Shown in pieces: positions 1 through 8,647 of a stretch of 22,834 nucleotides of DNA (its first letter is position 1; each line of letters begins with the position of its first letter). The stretch lies in assembly GCA_003511465.1 (NCBI GenBank), contig DOID01000030.1:509-23342 (forward strand), written 5' to 3'. A program made the translations under genes and the position numbers. Origin of the DNA: Bacillota bacterium. GTDB taxonomy: Bacteria; Bacillota; UBA4882; UBA10575. Below the pieces are notes generated by a model, which did no database searches, had not been told where the DNA came from, and saw nothing but the letters and a program-made list of their open reading frames with translations.

Positions 1-1370
1 GCGGCGATTTCCGCAATTTTAATGTATCCGGGATCAAAATAATGCGCCCACATTAAGTGGTAGTCAAAAGCAAAAGCATCTCCGGAAAACACTTGTTGCC
101 AAGCACGCAGATGGGCTAGGTTTTCCCGGATCCCGGAAGGGAACTCCAAGTGATTCCTGACATAGGGTGGCAGCATTTGCTCCACCGTCTGGTTGGGAAA
201 TGACTGGGTATACGACCGGGTAATCGGGGCAAACATGAGTAAGAACCGCTCAGGGTTTTTGATCTGCTCTTTTTCCGGCGGCCATAACAGATCAACGTAA
301 ATCAAAAAGACAATCCGTGTCTGCAAGCGGGCGGCGGTTAATTGTTCATCCAATTCGTTCAACATTTGAAGATAAAAATCAGCCGGACGCCCTTGAGCGC
401 ACGCCGAACATTCGCACTGGTTATTCTGTCCGTCGGCCAGCCAAAAATGGAGCAGGTCAATGCCGGGATGATCCGTAAGATACTGGACAATTTCCCTGAC
501 AATCAGCTGCCGAACCGCGGGATTACTATAACAAAGATTGGTGTTCAAGGGGATTCCTTGCCAAATTTGCCGTTTCCCGTTCACCTGCGCTAAGAAGGGG
601 GTATTCTCCGCTGACGCCTCTTTAGGGATGGGCTGATCCCAGCCTAGACCGGGAATCCCCAATGGTTCACAAGTCCAACCGTGACCTACAGCGTGATAAA
701 GCAAACCGCGTCGTCTGATCTCCTTTTCTAAGCTCCGCACAATTGCTAGAGCCTGTTCTCTGGTTAAACCGGCCGGCGGCTTTTGCGGATTATGTTTATG
801 GTCGTACCAGCGCTGAAAGAAAGTAAATCCTTCGCGAAACTGAATGAAATAGGAGTTCATGCCTACTTTAGGCAACCAGTCGATTATGGCGTGCACATTT
901 TCAGCGCTAACCGCGCCCTCGATACAAAGCCCCCGGTGTCGGTACGCCGCCCGCTCACTTACAGTCACCGTAAGATCGGCCGGATTCCTCCGGGGGATTG
1001 ACTCCCCGTCTTGGCCCGGACGCACCCACCGGCAACCCACTTCGTTTAAGAAGCGGTAAACCGCCAGGAGCAAACTACGGGGATTGTTGCCCGCAATAAC
1101 TCCCTCCCCTTGCTTAACCTGAATATAGACCGCATCATCCCCCATTTCAGCAGAGACCTCTGGAGGGTTAAGCTCGGGAAAATCAGTAAATAAGCCCAGA
1201 CGTAAAACGGGTAAACCATAGGTTGGTGCTGGCTCCAAAACGACCATCTGCTCATGGTCAAAGATCCGTCCAAGGTATTTTGCTAATTCCGCGGCGGCAA
1301 ACTCCGTGGTTTCCGTGCTAGTTTTGAGCTGAATCCCAACTTTTGTCTGCGCATGACTTTTTTCCACCAT
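1..1370 (-). CDS. DUF4838 domain protein, glycoside-hydrolase-like (C-terminus cut by window edge)
   Basis: The minus-strand frame is open from an ATG at 1370 to the window edge, giving 456 residues with no stop. The start is preceded by AAGGAG about eight bases upstream. I read the protein as a DUF4838-type carbohydrate-active protein. The N-terminal ~130 residues look like the GH67/GH20-type accessory domain (TTEFAAAELAKYLGRI, then GNNPRSLLLAVYRFLNEVGCRWVRPG). The DUF4838 core follows, with HFWLADGQNNQCECAQGRPADFY near residues 310-335 as its Cys/Trp-rich signature. The family is associated with polysaccharide use but its chemistry is poorly defined. No signal peptide is visible, so it is probably cytoplasmic. 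It lies 182 bp downstream of the ROK regulator on the same strand and beside a sugar ABC operon, which fits a role in handling imported oligosaccharides. The family call comes from remembered motifs, not from a search. Confidence 0.75.
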   Translation of the reverse strand, partial: MVEKSHAQTKVGIQLKTSTETTEFAAAELAKYLGRIFDHEQMVVLEPAPTYGLPVLRLGLFTDFPELNPPEVSAEMGDDAVYIQVKQGEGVIAGNNPRSLLLAVYRFLNEVGCRWVRPGQDGESIPRRNPADLTVTVSERAAYRHRGLCIEGAVSAENVHAIIDWLPKVGMNSYFIQFREGFTFFQRWYDHKHNPQKPPAGLTREQALAIVRSLEKEIRRRGLLYHAVGHGWTCEPLGIPGLGWDQPIPKEASAENTPFLAQVNGKRQIWQGIPLNTNLCYSNPAVRQLIVREIVQYLTDHPGIDLLHFWLADGQNNQCECSACAQGRPADFYLQMLNELDEQLTAARLQTRIVFLIYVDLLWPPEKEQIKNPERFLLMFAPITRSYTQSFPNQTVEQMLPPYVRNHLEFPSGIRENLAHLRAWQQVFSGDAFAFDYHLMWAHYFDPGYIKIAEIA

Positions 1371-1552
1371 TTCACTACTCCTTAAATCATTTATCGCATC
1401 TTTAGATTAATTCTATTCATTAGTCGACCCGAGAACAATTCCTTTAGTGGGATCGTTGCCACCAATAAACCAGCCATCAGCTCCCGTTTTTTGTTGTCAG
1501 CAAAGAAGTTTGGTTAAAAGAGATTGCTACGGTAAACGACATGGAGGATTAC

Positions 1553-2764
1553 CTAAACTGGATATTCGAACCATTGGTGAATGACCAAACCTACGGCTCC
1601 GCGGAGATCGCTCTCCTTCCCCAGCTCAGATCCGACAATAAGCGGTGTCCTTTTCCATTGATTTTTATGCAAATAAGGACGACATTTATCAACAACATCC
1701 TGTACAAACTGGGGATGGGCCGTACCCCAATATCCGCCGATCACAACCATTTCCGTACCGAGAAATGCTTCGGCAAAGACGATGACCCGGGTCAACGCTT
1801 CAACCGCCTCAGCGTATAAGCGTTGAGCCACCGGATGTTCTTCCTTAATTAATTGGGAAAACTGCTTTTCATCAAGGACTCTTTCCCCAGTCAATTCCTC
1901 AAAGTGGCGAAAAACCGAGGGCAGATGCAGATAATCATCAACCACACCATCCAGCACCGGAAGATTCCCGATTTCACCCGCCATGCCAAACGGCCCGGAA
2001 ATAAGACGCCGTTCACAAATCAACCCCGCTCCAACACCGGTATCAGTTTTTAAATAAACAAGGCTAGAGACTTCTTTCGCGCAACCAAACCATAACTCAG
2101 CCAAAGCCGCTGAATTAGCGTCGTTTTCAACAATTACTGTTCCTCCTGTCCGCTCTTCCAAAAGTTTCCCAATCGCCACATTATTCCAGCTCAGATTGTT
2201 AGAATGAATAATCGTTCCTAACTTATTATCCACTACCCCGGCCACAGCCACGCCAATCCCGACGAGCTGTTCTTCTTCAATGCCGCTTCCTTTAATTAAC
2301 AACCATAATTCTTTAACTAACTCGTTGATGAATTTCTCAGGAATCAAGGAAAAAGGGATGAAGCTGCGTTTTTCAATAATCTTTCCATCCACGTTTGCCA
2401 CGGATAAAATCACTTCGCTACTGCGTAGATAGATCCCAATGATCATTAACTGATTAGAATTAAGCCGAAAAAGTTCAGGTCGACGTCCACCACTCGACTG
2501 CTCATGACCGACAGGAACAACATAACTTTTCTTTAATAGCTCCGTAAGAATTCTTGTAATCGTAGGTAAACTAATCCCGGTAAACTTGGACAGCTCAGAG
2601 CGGGAACAACTCCCTTCCTTATAAAGAACACGTAGAACCGAGATCACATTCACAGTCCGTAAATAACCCGTACTGGTCAGAGAACCTTCAGGATTAACTG
2701 AGCGGCGGGCTTTAGTATATTTTTTGTAGATTTCTGATGCATTTCTTTCTTTACTCATCAACAT
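1553..2764 (-). CDS. ROK-family transcriptional regulator (XylR/NagC type)
   Basis: This 403-residue protein has a winged-helix DNA-binding domain at about residues 33-85 (NVISVLRVLYKEGSCSRSEL, then SLPTITRILTELLKK) followed by a ROK sugar-binding fold. ROK motifs present are GIGVAVAG, ENDANSAALAELWFG and TDTGVGAGL. The N-terminal phosphate loop of ROK kinases (DxGGT) is replaced by IYLRSSE. The zinc motif (GHxxV and CxCGxxGCxE) is also missing: the site reads GEIGNLPVLDG. It is therefore a sensor and repressor, not a kinase. ROK repressors usually release DNA when they bind the sugar. It is transcribed divergently from the sugar ABC operon and upstream of the DUF4838 gene, so it probably controls both. 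The start may be the ATG at 2764 or the one at 2758; the ribosome binding site is weak for either. Confidence 0.9.
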   Translation of the reverse strand: MLMSKERNASEIYKKYTKARRSVNPEGSLTSTGYLRTVNVISVLRVLYKEGSCSRSELSKFTGISLPTITRILTELLKKSYVVPVGHEQSSGGRRPELFRLNSNQLMIIGIYLRSSEVILSVANVDGKIIEKRSFIPFSLIPEKFINELVKELWLLIKGSGIEEEQLVGIGVAVAGVVDNKLGTIIHSNNLSWNNVAIGKLLEERTGGTVIVENDANSAALAELWFGCAKEVSSLVYLKTDTGVGAGLICERRLISGPFGMAGEIGNLPVLDGVVDDYLHLPSVFRHFEELTGERVLDEKQFSQLIKEEHPVAQRLYAEAVEALTRVIVFAEAFLGTEMVVIGGYWGTAHPQFVQDVVDKCRPYLHKNQWKRTPLIVGSELGKESDLRGAVGLVIHQWFEYPV

Positions 2765-3192
2765 CCCACTTCTTGGAAAATACTATTCGTATGGGTTTTT
2801 ACAATTTGTGGTTTGAAAATAACTTTGATTAAATTCTACCATCCACTATCTGCATTGTCAATTTAATATACGAAACTACATTACTAGCAATTCTATTGAA
2901 GGAAAAACCGTTTTTATGTGTAATATTTCTATTGGTTGTCTTTAATAATTATTTTACATTTAATGCTGCAAAGTTTTTCTAGAGACTTAAGAATATTCGC
3001 GGCAAATTTTGGCGCACTATTCATCGTACCTTTTAAGCAACTTCTCACAGGTAAACCCCAAGTAGGGAAGTTCTTAGACAGAAACGAGGTGGTCGCTGAG
3101 GGAGATTATTGGGATTTCTTCTAACAAACGTTTGTTGGGAAAACCTTTATTTGTCGCGTAATCCTTTAGTTGAAAGAAAGGGGATAATATCA
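2765..3192. promoter_or_regulatory. Divergent control region between ROK regulator and sugar ABC operon
   Basis: This 428-bp AT-rich gap separates two divergent genes, so it must hold promoters for both. On the plus strand a candidate is TTGAAG at 2896-2901 with TGTAAT at 2919-2924 (17-bp spacer). A short plus-strand frame at 2936-3124 has no ribosome binding site and I do not accept it as a gene. The most distinct element is the palindrome listed separately. Confidence 0.4.
3123..3136. promoter_or_regulatory. 14-bp perfect palindrome, likely operator of the sugar ABC operon
   Basis: AACAAACGTTTGTT is its own reverse complement and lies 57 bp before the GTG start of the binding-protein gene. 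XylR-type ROK repressors bind AT-rich inverted repeats containing AACAAAC/GTTTGTT arms, which fits the adjacent ROK gene. The central CG is also typical of LacI-family and CcpA sites, so another regulator is possible. Confidence 0.5.
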
Positions 3193-4260
3193 GTGAAAAA
3201 AATTACATACCTTATTTTAATCCTTCTTCTCGCCTTTAGTTTAACCGGGTGTTTTGAAAAGAAGGCCGATGATAATTTAATCGGCGTGGCCATGCCTACC
3301 CAGTCGTTACAACGTTGGAATCAAGACGGCGCTAACATGAAGGCTAAACTGGAGGAAAGTGGGTATAGAGTAGACCTTCAGTATGCGAATAATGATGTTA
3401 ATACCCAAATCCAACAGTTAGAGAATATGATTACGAAAAAATGTAAGGTGCTTGTGATCGCCGCAATCGATGGTTCGGCCTTAACTGAAGTTTTGCGTAA
3501 AGCCGCTGAAAACGATATCCAGGTCATCGCTTATGACCGCTTAATTATGAACTCCGAACATGTAGACTACTATGCAACCTTTGATAATTTCCAAGTCGGC
3601 GTAATTCAAGGTCAATATATCGAGGAGCAACTCGGCTTGGAGGATAATGCTGGGCCCTTTAATATTGAATTGTTTGCCGGTTCCCCGGATGACAACAATG
3701 CCCTCTTTTTCAATGGCGGCGCCATGAGTATTCTTCAGCCGTATATCGACGCCGGAAAACTAGTGGTCCCCAGCGGCCAGACGGAGTTTACGACAATCGC
3801 GATCCATGGATGGAAATCGGCGGATGCCCAAGCCAGAATGGATAATCTGATCACCGCCCATTATGCAGCCGGCCGGAAGCTTAGCGCTGTGCTTTCTCCC
3901 AATGACAGTCTGGCGATTGGCATTATCACCTCCCTCCGGAACGCAGGTTACGGTACTGCCGATAAGCCCTATCCAGTCATTACCGGTCAAGACTGTGATA
4001 AACCAAATGTTATTGCCATGATCAACGGGGAACAATCAATGTCGATTTTCAAAGACACCAGAACACTGGCGGAAAAAGTTGTTGAAATGGTTGAAGCCAT
4101 TATGAAGGGCGAAGACGCCCCGGTCAATGATACGGAAACGTATCACAACGGCGCCAAATATGTTCCCTCCTTCCTGTGCGACCCTGTTTATGCAGATGTC
4201 AATAACTATCAAGAGCTCCTGATCGACAGCGGATACTATAAGGAATCCGATCTTCAATAA
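3193..4260 (+). CDS. chvE: ChvE-type monosaccharide-binding lipoprotein of an ABC transporter
   Basis: The protein has 355 residues counted from the GTG at 3193. I chose this start because AAAGGGG lies about ten bases upstream and the result begins with a clean lipoprotein signal: basic KK, a hydrophobic run, then lipobox LTGC with Cys20. An upstream in-frame start at 3109 would bury this signal. The mature part is a type I periplasmic-binding fold: LIGVAMPTQSLQRWNQDG at the start, NDVNTQIQQLENMI, and GQDCDKPNVIAMINGEQSMS near the C-terminus, as in the ChvE/multiple-monosaccharide family. It should capture aldoses such as xylose, arabinose, glucose or galactose outside the membrane and deliver them to MmsA/MmsB, encoded directly downstream. 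The exact sugar cannot be read from sequence. The symbol is given by family resemblance. Confidence 0.88.
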   Translation: MKKITYLILILLLAFSLTGCFEKKADDNLIGVAMPTQSLQRWNQDGANMKAKLEESGYRVDLQYANNDVNTQIQQLENMITKKCKVLVIAAIDGSALTEVLRKAAENDIQVIAYDRLIMNSEHVDYYATFDNFQVGVIQGQYIEEQLGLEDNAGPFNIELFAGSPDDNNALFFNGGAMSILQPYIDAGKLVVPSGQTEFTTIAIHGWKSADAQARMDNLITAHYAAGRKLSAVLSPNDSLAIGIITSLRNAGYGTADKPYPVITGQDCDKPNVIAMINGEQSMSIFKDTRTLAEKVVEMVEAIMKGEDAPVNDTETYHNGAKYVPSFLCDPVYADVNNYQELLIDSGYYKESDLQ

Positions 4261-4303
4261 TCATTTAGTTATGGCATAACATTGTTAGTTACAAGGTTGT
4301 TGT

Positions 4304-4331
4304 GGGCAGATTCTCTTCGCAGAATCTGCCC
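4304..4331 (+). other. Intercistronic hairpin between binding protein and ATPase genes
   Basis: GGGCAGATTCT (4304-4314) and AGAATCTGCCC (4321-4331) form a perfect 11-bp stem with a six-base loop. No T-run follows at once (ggcaactttattt), so it is more likely a partial terminator or mRNA-stabilising hairpin than a full stop. Such hairpins after binding-protein genes commonly raise the amount of binding protein relative to the membrane subunits. Confidence 0.6.
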
Positions 4332-4387
4332 GGCAACTTTATTTAAACATCCATACGCGAACTTGAACAAACAAAGGATGGGATAAT

Positions 4388-5923
4388 ATGGAAACTGTCC
4401 TTGAGATGAAAAATATCACCAAGTGTTTTGGGGCGGTAAAAGCCCTGAACAATGTCAATTTCAGAGTAAGATCCGGTGAGATCCATGCCCTTGTCGGCGA
4501 AAACGGCGCTGGTAAATCCACGCTCATGAATGTCCTCAGCGGCGTTCATCCTTATGGCACCTATACCGGGGACATCATCTACCAGGGTGAAAATTGCACC
4601 TTTAAAGGGATTAGAGATAGTGAAAAAATCGGGATCGCCATCATTCACCAAGAACTTGCCCTCATCCCCTACCTTTCCGTCGGCGAGAATATTTTTCTCG
4701 GCAATGAACGGGCCCGGTCCGGGGTGATTAATTGGGGGAAGACTCATCTTGACGCGATGCAGATCCTGAAAAAGGTCGGTCTCAAGGAAAACTCCCATGT
4801 CTTAATTAAAGACCTGGGCGTCGGCAAACAGCAATTGGTCGAGATTGCGAAAGCCCTTGCTAAAGAGGTTAAACTCCTAATTTTAGATGAGCCGACGGCC
4901 GCACTCAATGAGGAAGATTCGAATAATCTGTTACAACTGTTATTGGAACTGAAAAAAACCGGGCTTACTTCTATCCTCATCTCCCATAAATTACACGAGG
5001 TAGTCAAAGTCGCTGATTCCATCACCATCCTCCGTGATGGGGCCACCATTGAAACGCTTAAAGTCAATCACGATGAGATCAGCGAGGACCGGATCATCAA
5101 AGGAATGGTTGGTCGGGAACTAGTGGATCGATTCCCGAAACGCACGCCAAAAATGGGTGATGTTTATTTTGAAGTCAGGAATTGGAATGTATACCATCCG
5201 CAAATCGAAGGGCGGAAAGTGATTAAAGATGTCAACATCAAAGTACATAAAGGAGAGATTGTCGGCATCTCGGGCCTGATGGGTTCAGGACGGACCGAGT
5301 TTGCCATGAGCGTCTTCGGAAAAGCGTATGGCAAATATATTAGCGGGCAAATCTTCAAAGACGGCAAAGAACTGATGATCAATAATGTCCAACAAGCCAT
5401 TAATAATGGTTTGGCTTATGTTACCGAAGACCGGAAGAGTGCCGGCCTCATTGCGATTGAAGACATTAAACACAATATATCTTTGTCTAGCTTGCGCAAA
5501 ATCAGCAAACGATGGGTCATTGATGATGACCAAGAGAACAAAGCGGCGACGACCTACCGGAAGAAACTTAATATTAAGTCGTCTAGTATTTTTCATAAGG
5601 TCCAAAACCTCTCTGGCGGTAATCAACAAAAAGTGGTACTAGCGAAATGGATCTTTGCCGCTCCGGATATTTTAATCCTGGATGAGCCGACACGGGGGAT
5701 CGATGTCGGCGCTAAATACGAGATTTATACCATCATCAACCAATTAGCTGACGAAGGCAAAAGCATCATTTTTATCTCCTCCGAGCTCCCGGAAGTCTTG
5801 GGCATCTGTGATCGGGTCTATGTGATGAACGAAGGGAGAATCGTCGGTGAGCTCACAAAAGAAGAAGCCTCACAGGAAAAGATCATGAAATGTATTATGC
5901 ATAGTAATAGGGGGTGTTCCTGA
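4388..5923 (+). CDS. mmsA: Multiple-monosaccharide ABC transporter ATP-binding protein
   Basis: This 511-residue ATPase contains two ABC domains in tandem, as in sugar importers of the CUT2 class (RbsA/XylG/MmsA). Domain 1 has Walker A GENGAGKST (residues 37-45), Q-loop region IIHQELALIPYLSVGENIFLG and Walker B LILDEPTAAL. Its signature is LGVGKQQLVEIAKAL, with an atypical start. Domain 2 has a degenerate Walker A (SGLMGSGRTEF), a canonical signature LSGGNQQKVVLAKW and LDEPTRGIDVG. This asymmetry is normal for the family. It powers uptake through MmsB. A ribosome binding site (AAAGGATGGG) lies just upstream. Its TGA stop shares one base with the MmsB start, so the two are translationally coupled. 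Confidence 0.93.
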   Translation: METVLEMKNITKCFGAVKALNNVNFRVRSGEIHALVGENGAGKSTLMNVLSGVHPYGTYTGDIIYQGENCTFKGIRDSEKIGIAIIHQELALIPYLSVGENIFLGNERARSGVINWGKTHLDAMQILKKVGLKENSHVLIKDLGVGKQQLVEIAKALAKEVKLLILDEPTAALNEEDSNNLLQLLLELKKTGLTSILISHKLHEVVKVADSITILRDGATIETLKVNHDEISEDRIIKGMVGRELVDRFPKRTPKMGDVYFEVRNWNVYHPQIEGRKVIKDVNIKVHKGEIVGISGLMGSGRTEFAMSVFGKAYGKYISGQIFKDGKELMINNVQQAINNGLAYVTEDRKSAGLIAIEDIKHNISLSSLRKISKRWVIDDDQENKAATTYRKKLNIKSSSIFHKVQNLSGGNQQKVVLAKWIFAAPDILILDEPTRGIDVGAKYEIYTIINQLADEGKSIIFISSELPEVLGICDRVYVMNEGRIVGELTKEEASQEKIMKCIMHSNRGCS

Positions 5924-7122
5924 TGGAAAATGGAAATGTAAAACCGGCTAAATTTGCCACAATTGGCTATACCTTAAAAGCCAATATGCGTCAATATGCG
6001 ATGCTTGTTGCCTTGATTGTCATCATGTTATTTTTCCAGATTGCGACTAACGGCATTCTTTTAGTACCGATGAATGTGACTAATCTTATTCTGCAAAACA
6101 GTTACGTATTAATCTTGGCCATTGGGATGACCCTCTGTATTCTGACCGGTGGTAATATCGATCTTTCGGTCGGTTCGGTGGCTGCTTTCACCGCCGCCAT
6201 CATGGGTACATTGATCATCGAACAAAAAATAGCCGTCCCGCTGGCGATCTTAATTGGTCTACTGATTGGTGTCGTGATCGGTATATGGCAGGGATTTTGG
6301 ATCGCTTATGTACGGATCCCTCCCTTCATCGCAACCCTAGCAGGGATGCTTCTATTCCGCGGACTAACCAATACCATCTTAAAAGGGCTGACTTTATCAC
6401 CGTTCCCGAAATCGTTCCAGATGATAAGTTCCGGATATATCCCGGATTTATTCCCTTTTATTCCTAATTTAAATCTGACCCCCATCGTTGTTTCGGGGAT
6501 TCTCTCACTCATTCTCCTTTATGTCCAAATTAAGAATCGCAAAAGAAAGATCCAAAATAATACGGAGATCATACCCCGCTCGCTGTTTCTTATGCAAATT
6601 CTCATTACAATCTTAGCGATCAACCTCTTTGCCTATGCGCTGGCTGCCCATAAGGGGATCCCCATCATCCTGGTTATTCTTGGGGTTCTGATCTTTGCCT
6701 ATCATTTCTTTACCACCAGAACAGTACCTGGCCGTTACATCTATGCGTTAGGTGGTAATGAGAAAGCTGCTAAACTTTCGGGGATTGATACCAATAAGGT
6801 GCTTTTCTTTGTGTACTTGAATATGGCAGTTTTAGCTGCAGTCGCCGGGATTGCTTTTGCTTCCCGTACCAATTCGGCTTTTCCACTGCTTGGTACTAAC
6901 TTCGAAATGGATGCCATTGCGTCTTGCTTTATCGGCGGTGCCTCCTCCACCGGCGGGATTGGCACGGTGATTGGTGCCATCATCGGTGCCTTGGTCATGG
7001 GTGTGCTCAATAATGGGATGTCAATCATGGGCGTTGGCATCGATTGGCAGATGACCATTAAGGGTTTTGTCCTTTTAATGGCTGTCGCATTCGATGTATA
7101 CTCCAAAAATAAATCTAAGTAG
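5923..7122 (+). CDS. mmsB: Multiple-monosaccharide ABC transporter permease
   Basis: This 399-residue inner-membrane permease of the CUT2 class has about ten hydrophobic segments. I chose the ATG at 5923 (overlap TGATG with the mmsA stop) because AGGGGGTG lies seven bases upstream; a GTG at 5914 would sit inside that site. Family features include GGNIDLSVGSVAAFTAA near residue 80, a conserved extracytoplasmic/cytoplasmic coupling region, a basic linker (QIKNRKRKIQNN) typical of the longer MmsB/XylH/GguB permeases, and GGNEKAAKLSGI late in the protein. It forms the pore for the sugar delivered by the ChvE-like lipoprotein. It is the last gene of its operon; a terminator follows. Confidence 0.93.
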   Translation: MENGNVKPAKFATIGYTLKANMRQYAMLVALIVIMLFFQIATNGILLVPMNVTNLILQNSYVLILAIGMTLCILTGGNIDLSVGSVAAFTAAIMGTLIIEQKIAVPLAILIGLLIGVVIGIWQGFWIAYVRIPPFIATLAGMLLFRGLTNTILKGLTLSPFPKSFQMISSGYIPDLFPFIPNLNLTPIVVSGILSLILLYVQIKNRKRKIQNNTEIIPRSLFLMQILITILAINLFAYALAAHKGIPIILVILGVLIFAYHFFTTRTVPGRYIYALGGNEKAAKLSGIDTNKVLFFVYLNMAVLAAVAGIAFASRTNSAFPLLGTNFEMDAIASCFIGGASSTGGIGTVIGAIIGALVMGVLNNGMSIMGVGIDWQMTIKGFVLLMAVAFDVYSKNKSK

Positions 7123-7172
7123 CATTCACCCTGGCTTTTGCCACGGTGGTGATCCCCGTGATCTTGATCGGC

Positions 7173-7205
7173 GCGGTAGGTCTAAAGCTTGACCTACCGC
7201 TTAAT
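7173..7205 (+). terminator. Intrinsic terminator of the sugar ABC operon
   Basis: GCGGTAGGTC (7173-7182) and GACCTACCGC (7191-7200) form a perfect 10-bp stem with an eight-base loop, followed by TTAATATTT. It lies between mmsB and the convergent sensor kinase gene. The flank on the minus-strand side is not T-rich, so it mainly serves the plus strand. Confidence 0.8.
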
Positions 7206-7223
7206 ATTTCCCTTCAATTCTGA

Positions 7224-8636
7224 TCAATGGCAATCAAGGGGTAAACGCTTGGGAAGTTCAATGATGAACTCTGTCCCCTCGTTAATCTTGCTTCGAGCCT
7301 CGATCTTCCCGCCATGCGCTTCAACAATTGCCTTACTAATGGTCAGGCCAATTCCGGACCCCCCGGTTAATCTGCTTCGTGATCGATCGGCACGATAGAA
7401 ACGTTCAAAAATATGCGGCAAATCATCCGCTTGAATCCCTATTCCGGTGTCTTTGACACTGATCTTAGTAAACTCACTGGTCCCCTTAACCCTAACCTCA
7501 ACCACGCCTTCCCGGAGCGTATACTTTTCGGCATTGGATATAAGATTGATCATGACCTGACTAATTTTATCTTTGTCGGCAAAGACCAGTTCTTTTCCCC
7601 CACAAAACATGATGGTGATCCCTTTACTCACGTAGTCGGTTTCAAAGTTCCGGATGATCTGTTTAATCAACCCCGAAAGGTCAAAACTGGTCTTCGTGAG
7701 GATCAGGTTTTCGCTTTCGTACCGCGTTATTTTTTCAAGATCCCCCACCATTCGATTGATACGCACTATTTCTTCGTGGCAACTTTGGAGTTTTCCCTGA
7801 TCGGGTTCCCAGATGCCGTCAAGCATCGCTTCCAAATGGCTTTGCAGTGTAGCCAGGGGGGTTCGTAGTTCATGCGCGACATCGGCCGTTAACCTCTTTC
7901 TTAATGATTCCTGTTTTCCTAAGGTTCCGGCCAGCTGGTTAATGGCTGCCGTTAACTGGGCAATCTCTATTGTACTGGAAGGTTCGCTGACCCGGTCATC
8001 GAAATAGCCTTTGGCGATCATCTGGGCGGTGGTGATCACACGGGAAATTGGCTTACTTAATCCCTTCGCCATGATTGCTCCGAAGAAGAGGGATAGTAAG
8101 AGTGCAAAAATCCCGACACCGGCCAGTAGTCGATTAATTGAACTGATAAACGCCAAGTCGCTATCATTGTAAAAGTAAGGTCCGTAGTAACCGATTTCCA
8201 CTCTGCCGACGTCCATCCCCCCGCTGGTCAGCGGATATTGATCCTCGACATATCCCCCCTGCCAGTTGGGGTAACGTTGTGTCATGTTTTGTGCCATATC
8301 GGCGAGCATCTGTTGGCAAAGGGCATCATCGTGGAGGCGGGCATCCCAGATGACCGTTCCCGGCGCATCCACAACCCTAATCACCATTCCCCGGTGCAGG
8401 GCGTTAATGCAGATTTTCTCAATGGCATCCAGATCCCAGCTACCATCGGTCTCATAGTACTGGCTAACAAGGGAAACAATCTCCTGATTACTCCGTTCCT
8501 GTTTTTCGATGACATAATCCCTAAAATGCTTTTCCAGCAACAAATTGGTGATAACACTGGTCAGGAAGAGCGAAATCAGGGCGATAAAAACGTAAGATGA
8601 TGACAGTTTAAATCTTAGACTATATTTCCTCATCAT
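7224..8636 (-). CDS. Two-component sensor histidine kinase
   Basis: This 470-residue membrane kinase has TM1 at about residues 13-33, an extracytoplasmic domain to about 165, TM2 at about 168-190 and a HAMP region at 191-245. The HisKA domain contains the phospho-acceptor H255 in ADVAHELRTPLATLQSHLEAM. A HATPase domain follows (N-box ISNAEKY, G1 DTGIGI, GGSGIGLTISKAI). It resembles BaeS/CusS-like kinases. The sensor loop carries Cys107, Met110, Met114 and Met118 spaced like one face of a helix; metal binding there is only a suggestion. It starts 11 bp after the response regulator stop, with AAGGATG before the ATG, so the two form a pair. Cotranscription with copA suggests it senses copper or envelope stress, but the signal is not proven by sequence. 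Confidence 0.93.
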   Translation of the reverse strand: MMRKYSLRFKLSSSYVFIALISLFLTSVITNLLLEKHFRDYVIEKQERSNQEIVSLVSQYYETDGSWDLDAIEKICINALHRGMVIRVVDAPGTVIWDARLHDDALCQQMLADMAQNMTQRYPNWQGGYVEDQYPLTSGGMDVGRVEIGYYGPYFYNDSDLAFISSINRLLAGVGIFALLLSLFFGAIMAKGLSKPISRVITTAQMIAKGYFDDRVSEPSSTIEIAQLTAAINQLAGTLGKQESLRKRLTADVAHELRTPLATLQSHLEAMLDGIWEPDQGKLQSCHEEIVRINRMVGDLEKITRYESENLILTKTSFDLSGLIKQIIRNFETDYVSKGITIMFCGGKELVFADKDKISQVMINLISNAEKYTLREGVVEVRVKGTSEFTKISVKDTGIGIQADDLPHIFERFYRADRSRSRLTGGSGIGLTISKAIVEAHGGKIEARSKINEGTEFIIELPKRLPLDCH

Positions 8637-8647
8637 TGCTCATCCTT

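Noticed and set aside
2936..3124. 62-codon plus-strand frame before the sugar operon
   Set aside because: No ribosome binding site, AT-rich start region, ends at the operator palindrome. Its last part (TGKPQVGKFLDRNEVVAEGD) looks somewhat protein-like, so a remnant cannot be fully excluded.
4343..4798. 151-codon minus-strand frame inside mmsA
   Set aside because: Antisense to a conserved ATPase and without a ribosome binding site or recognisable motif.
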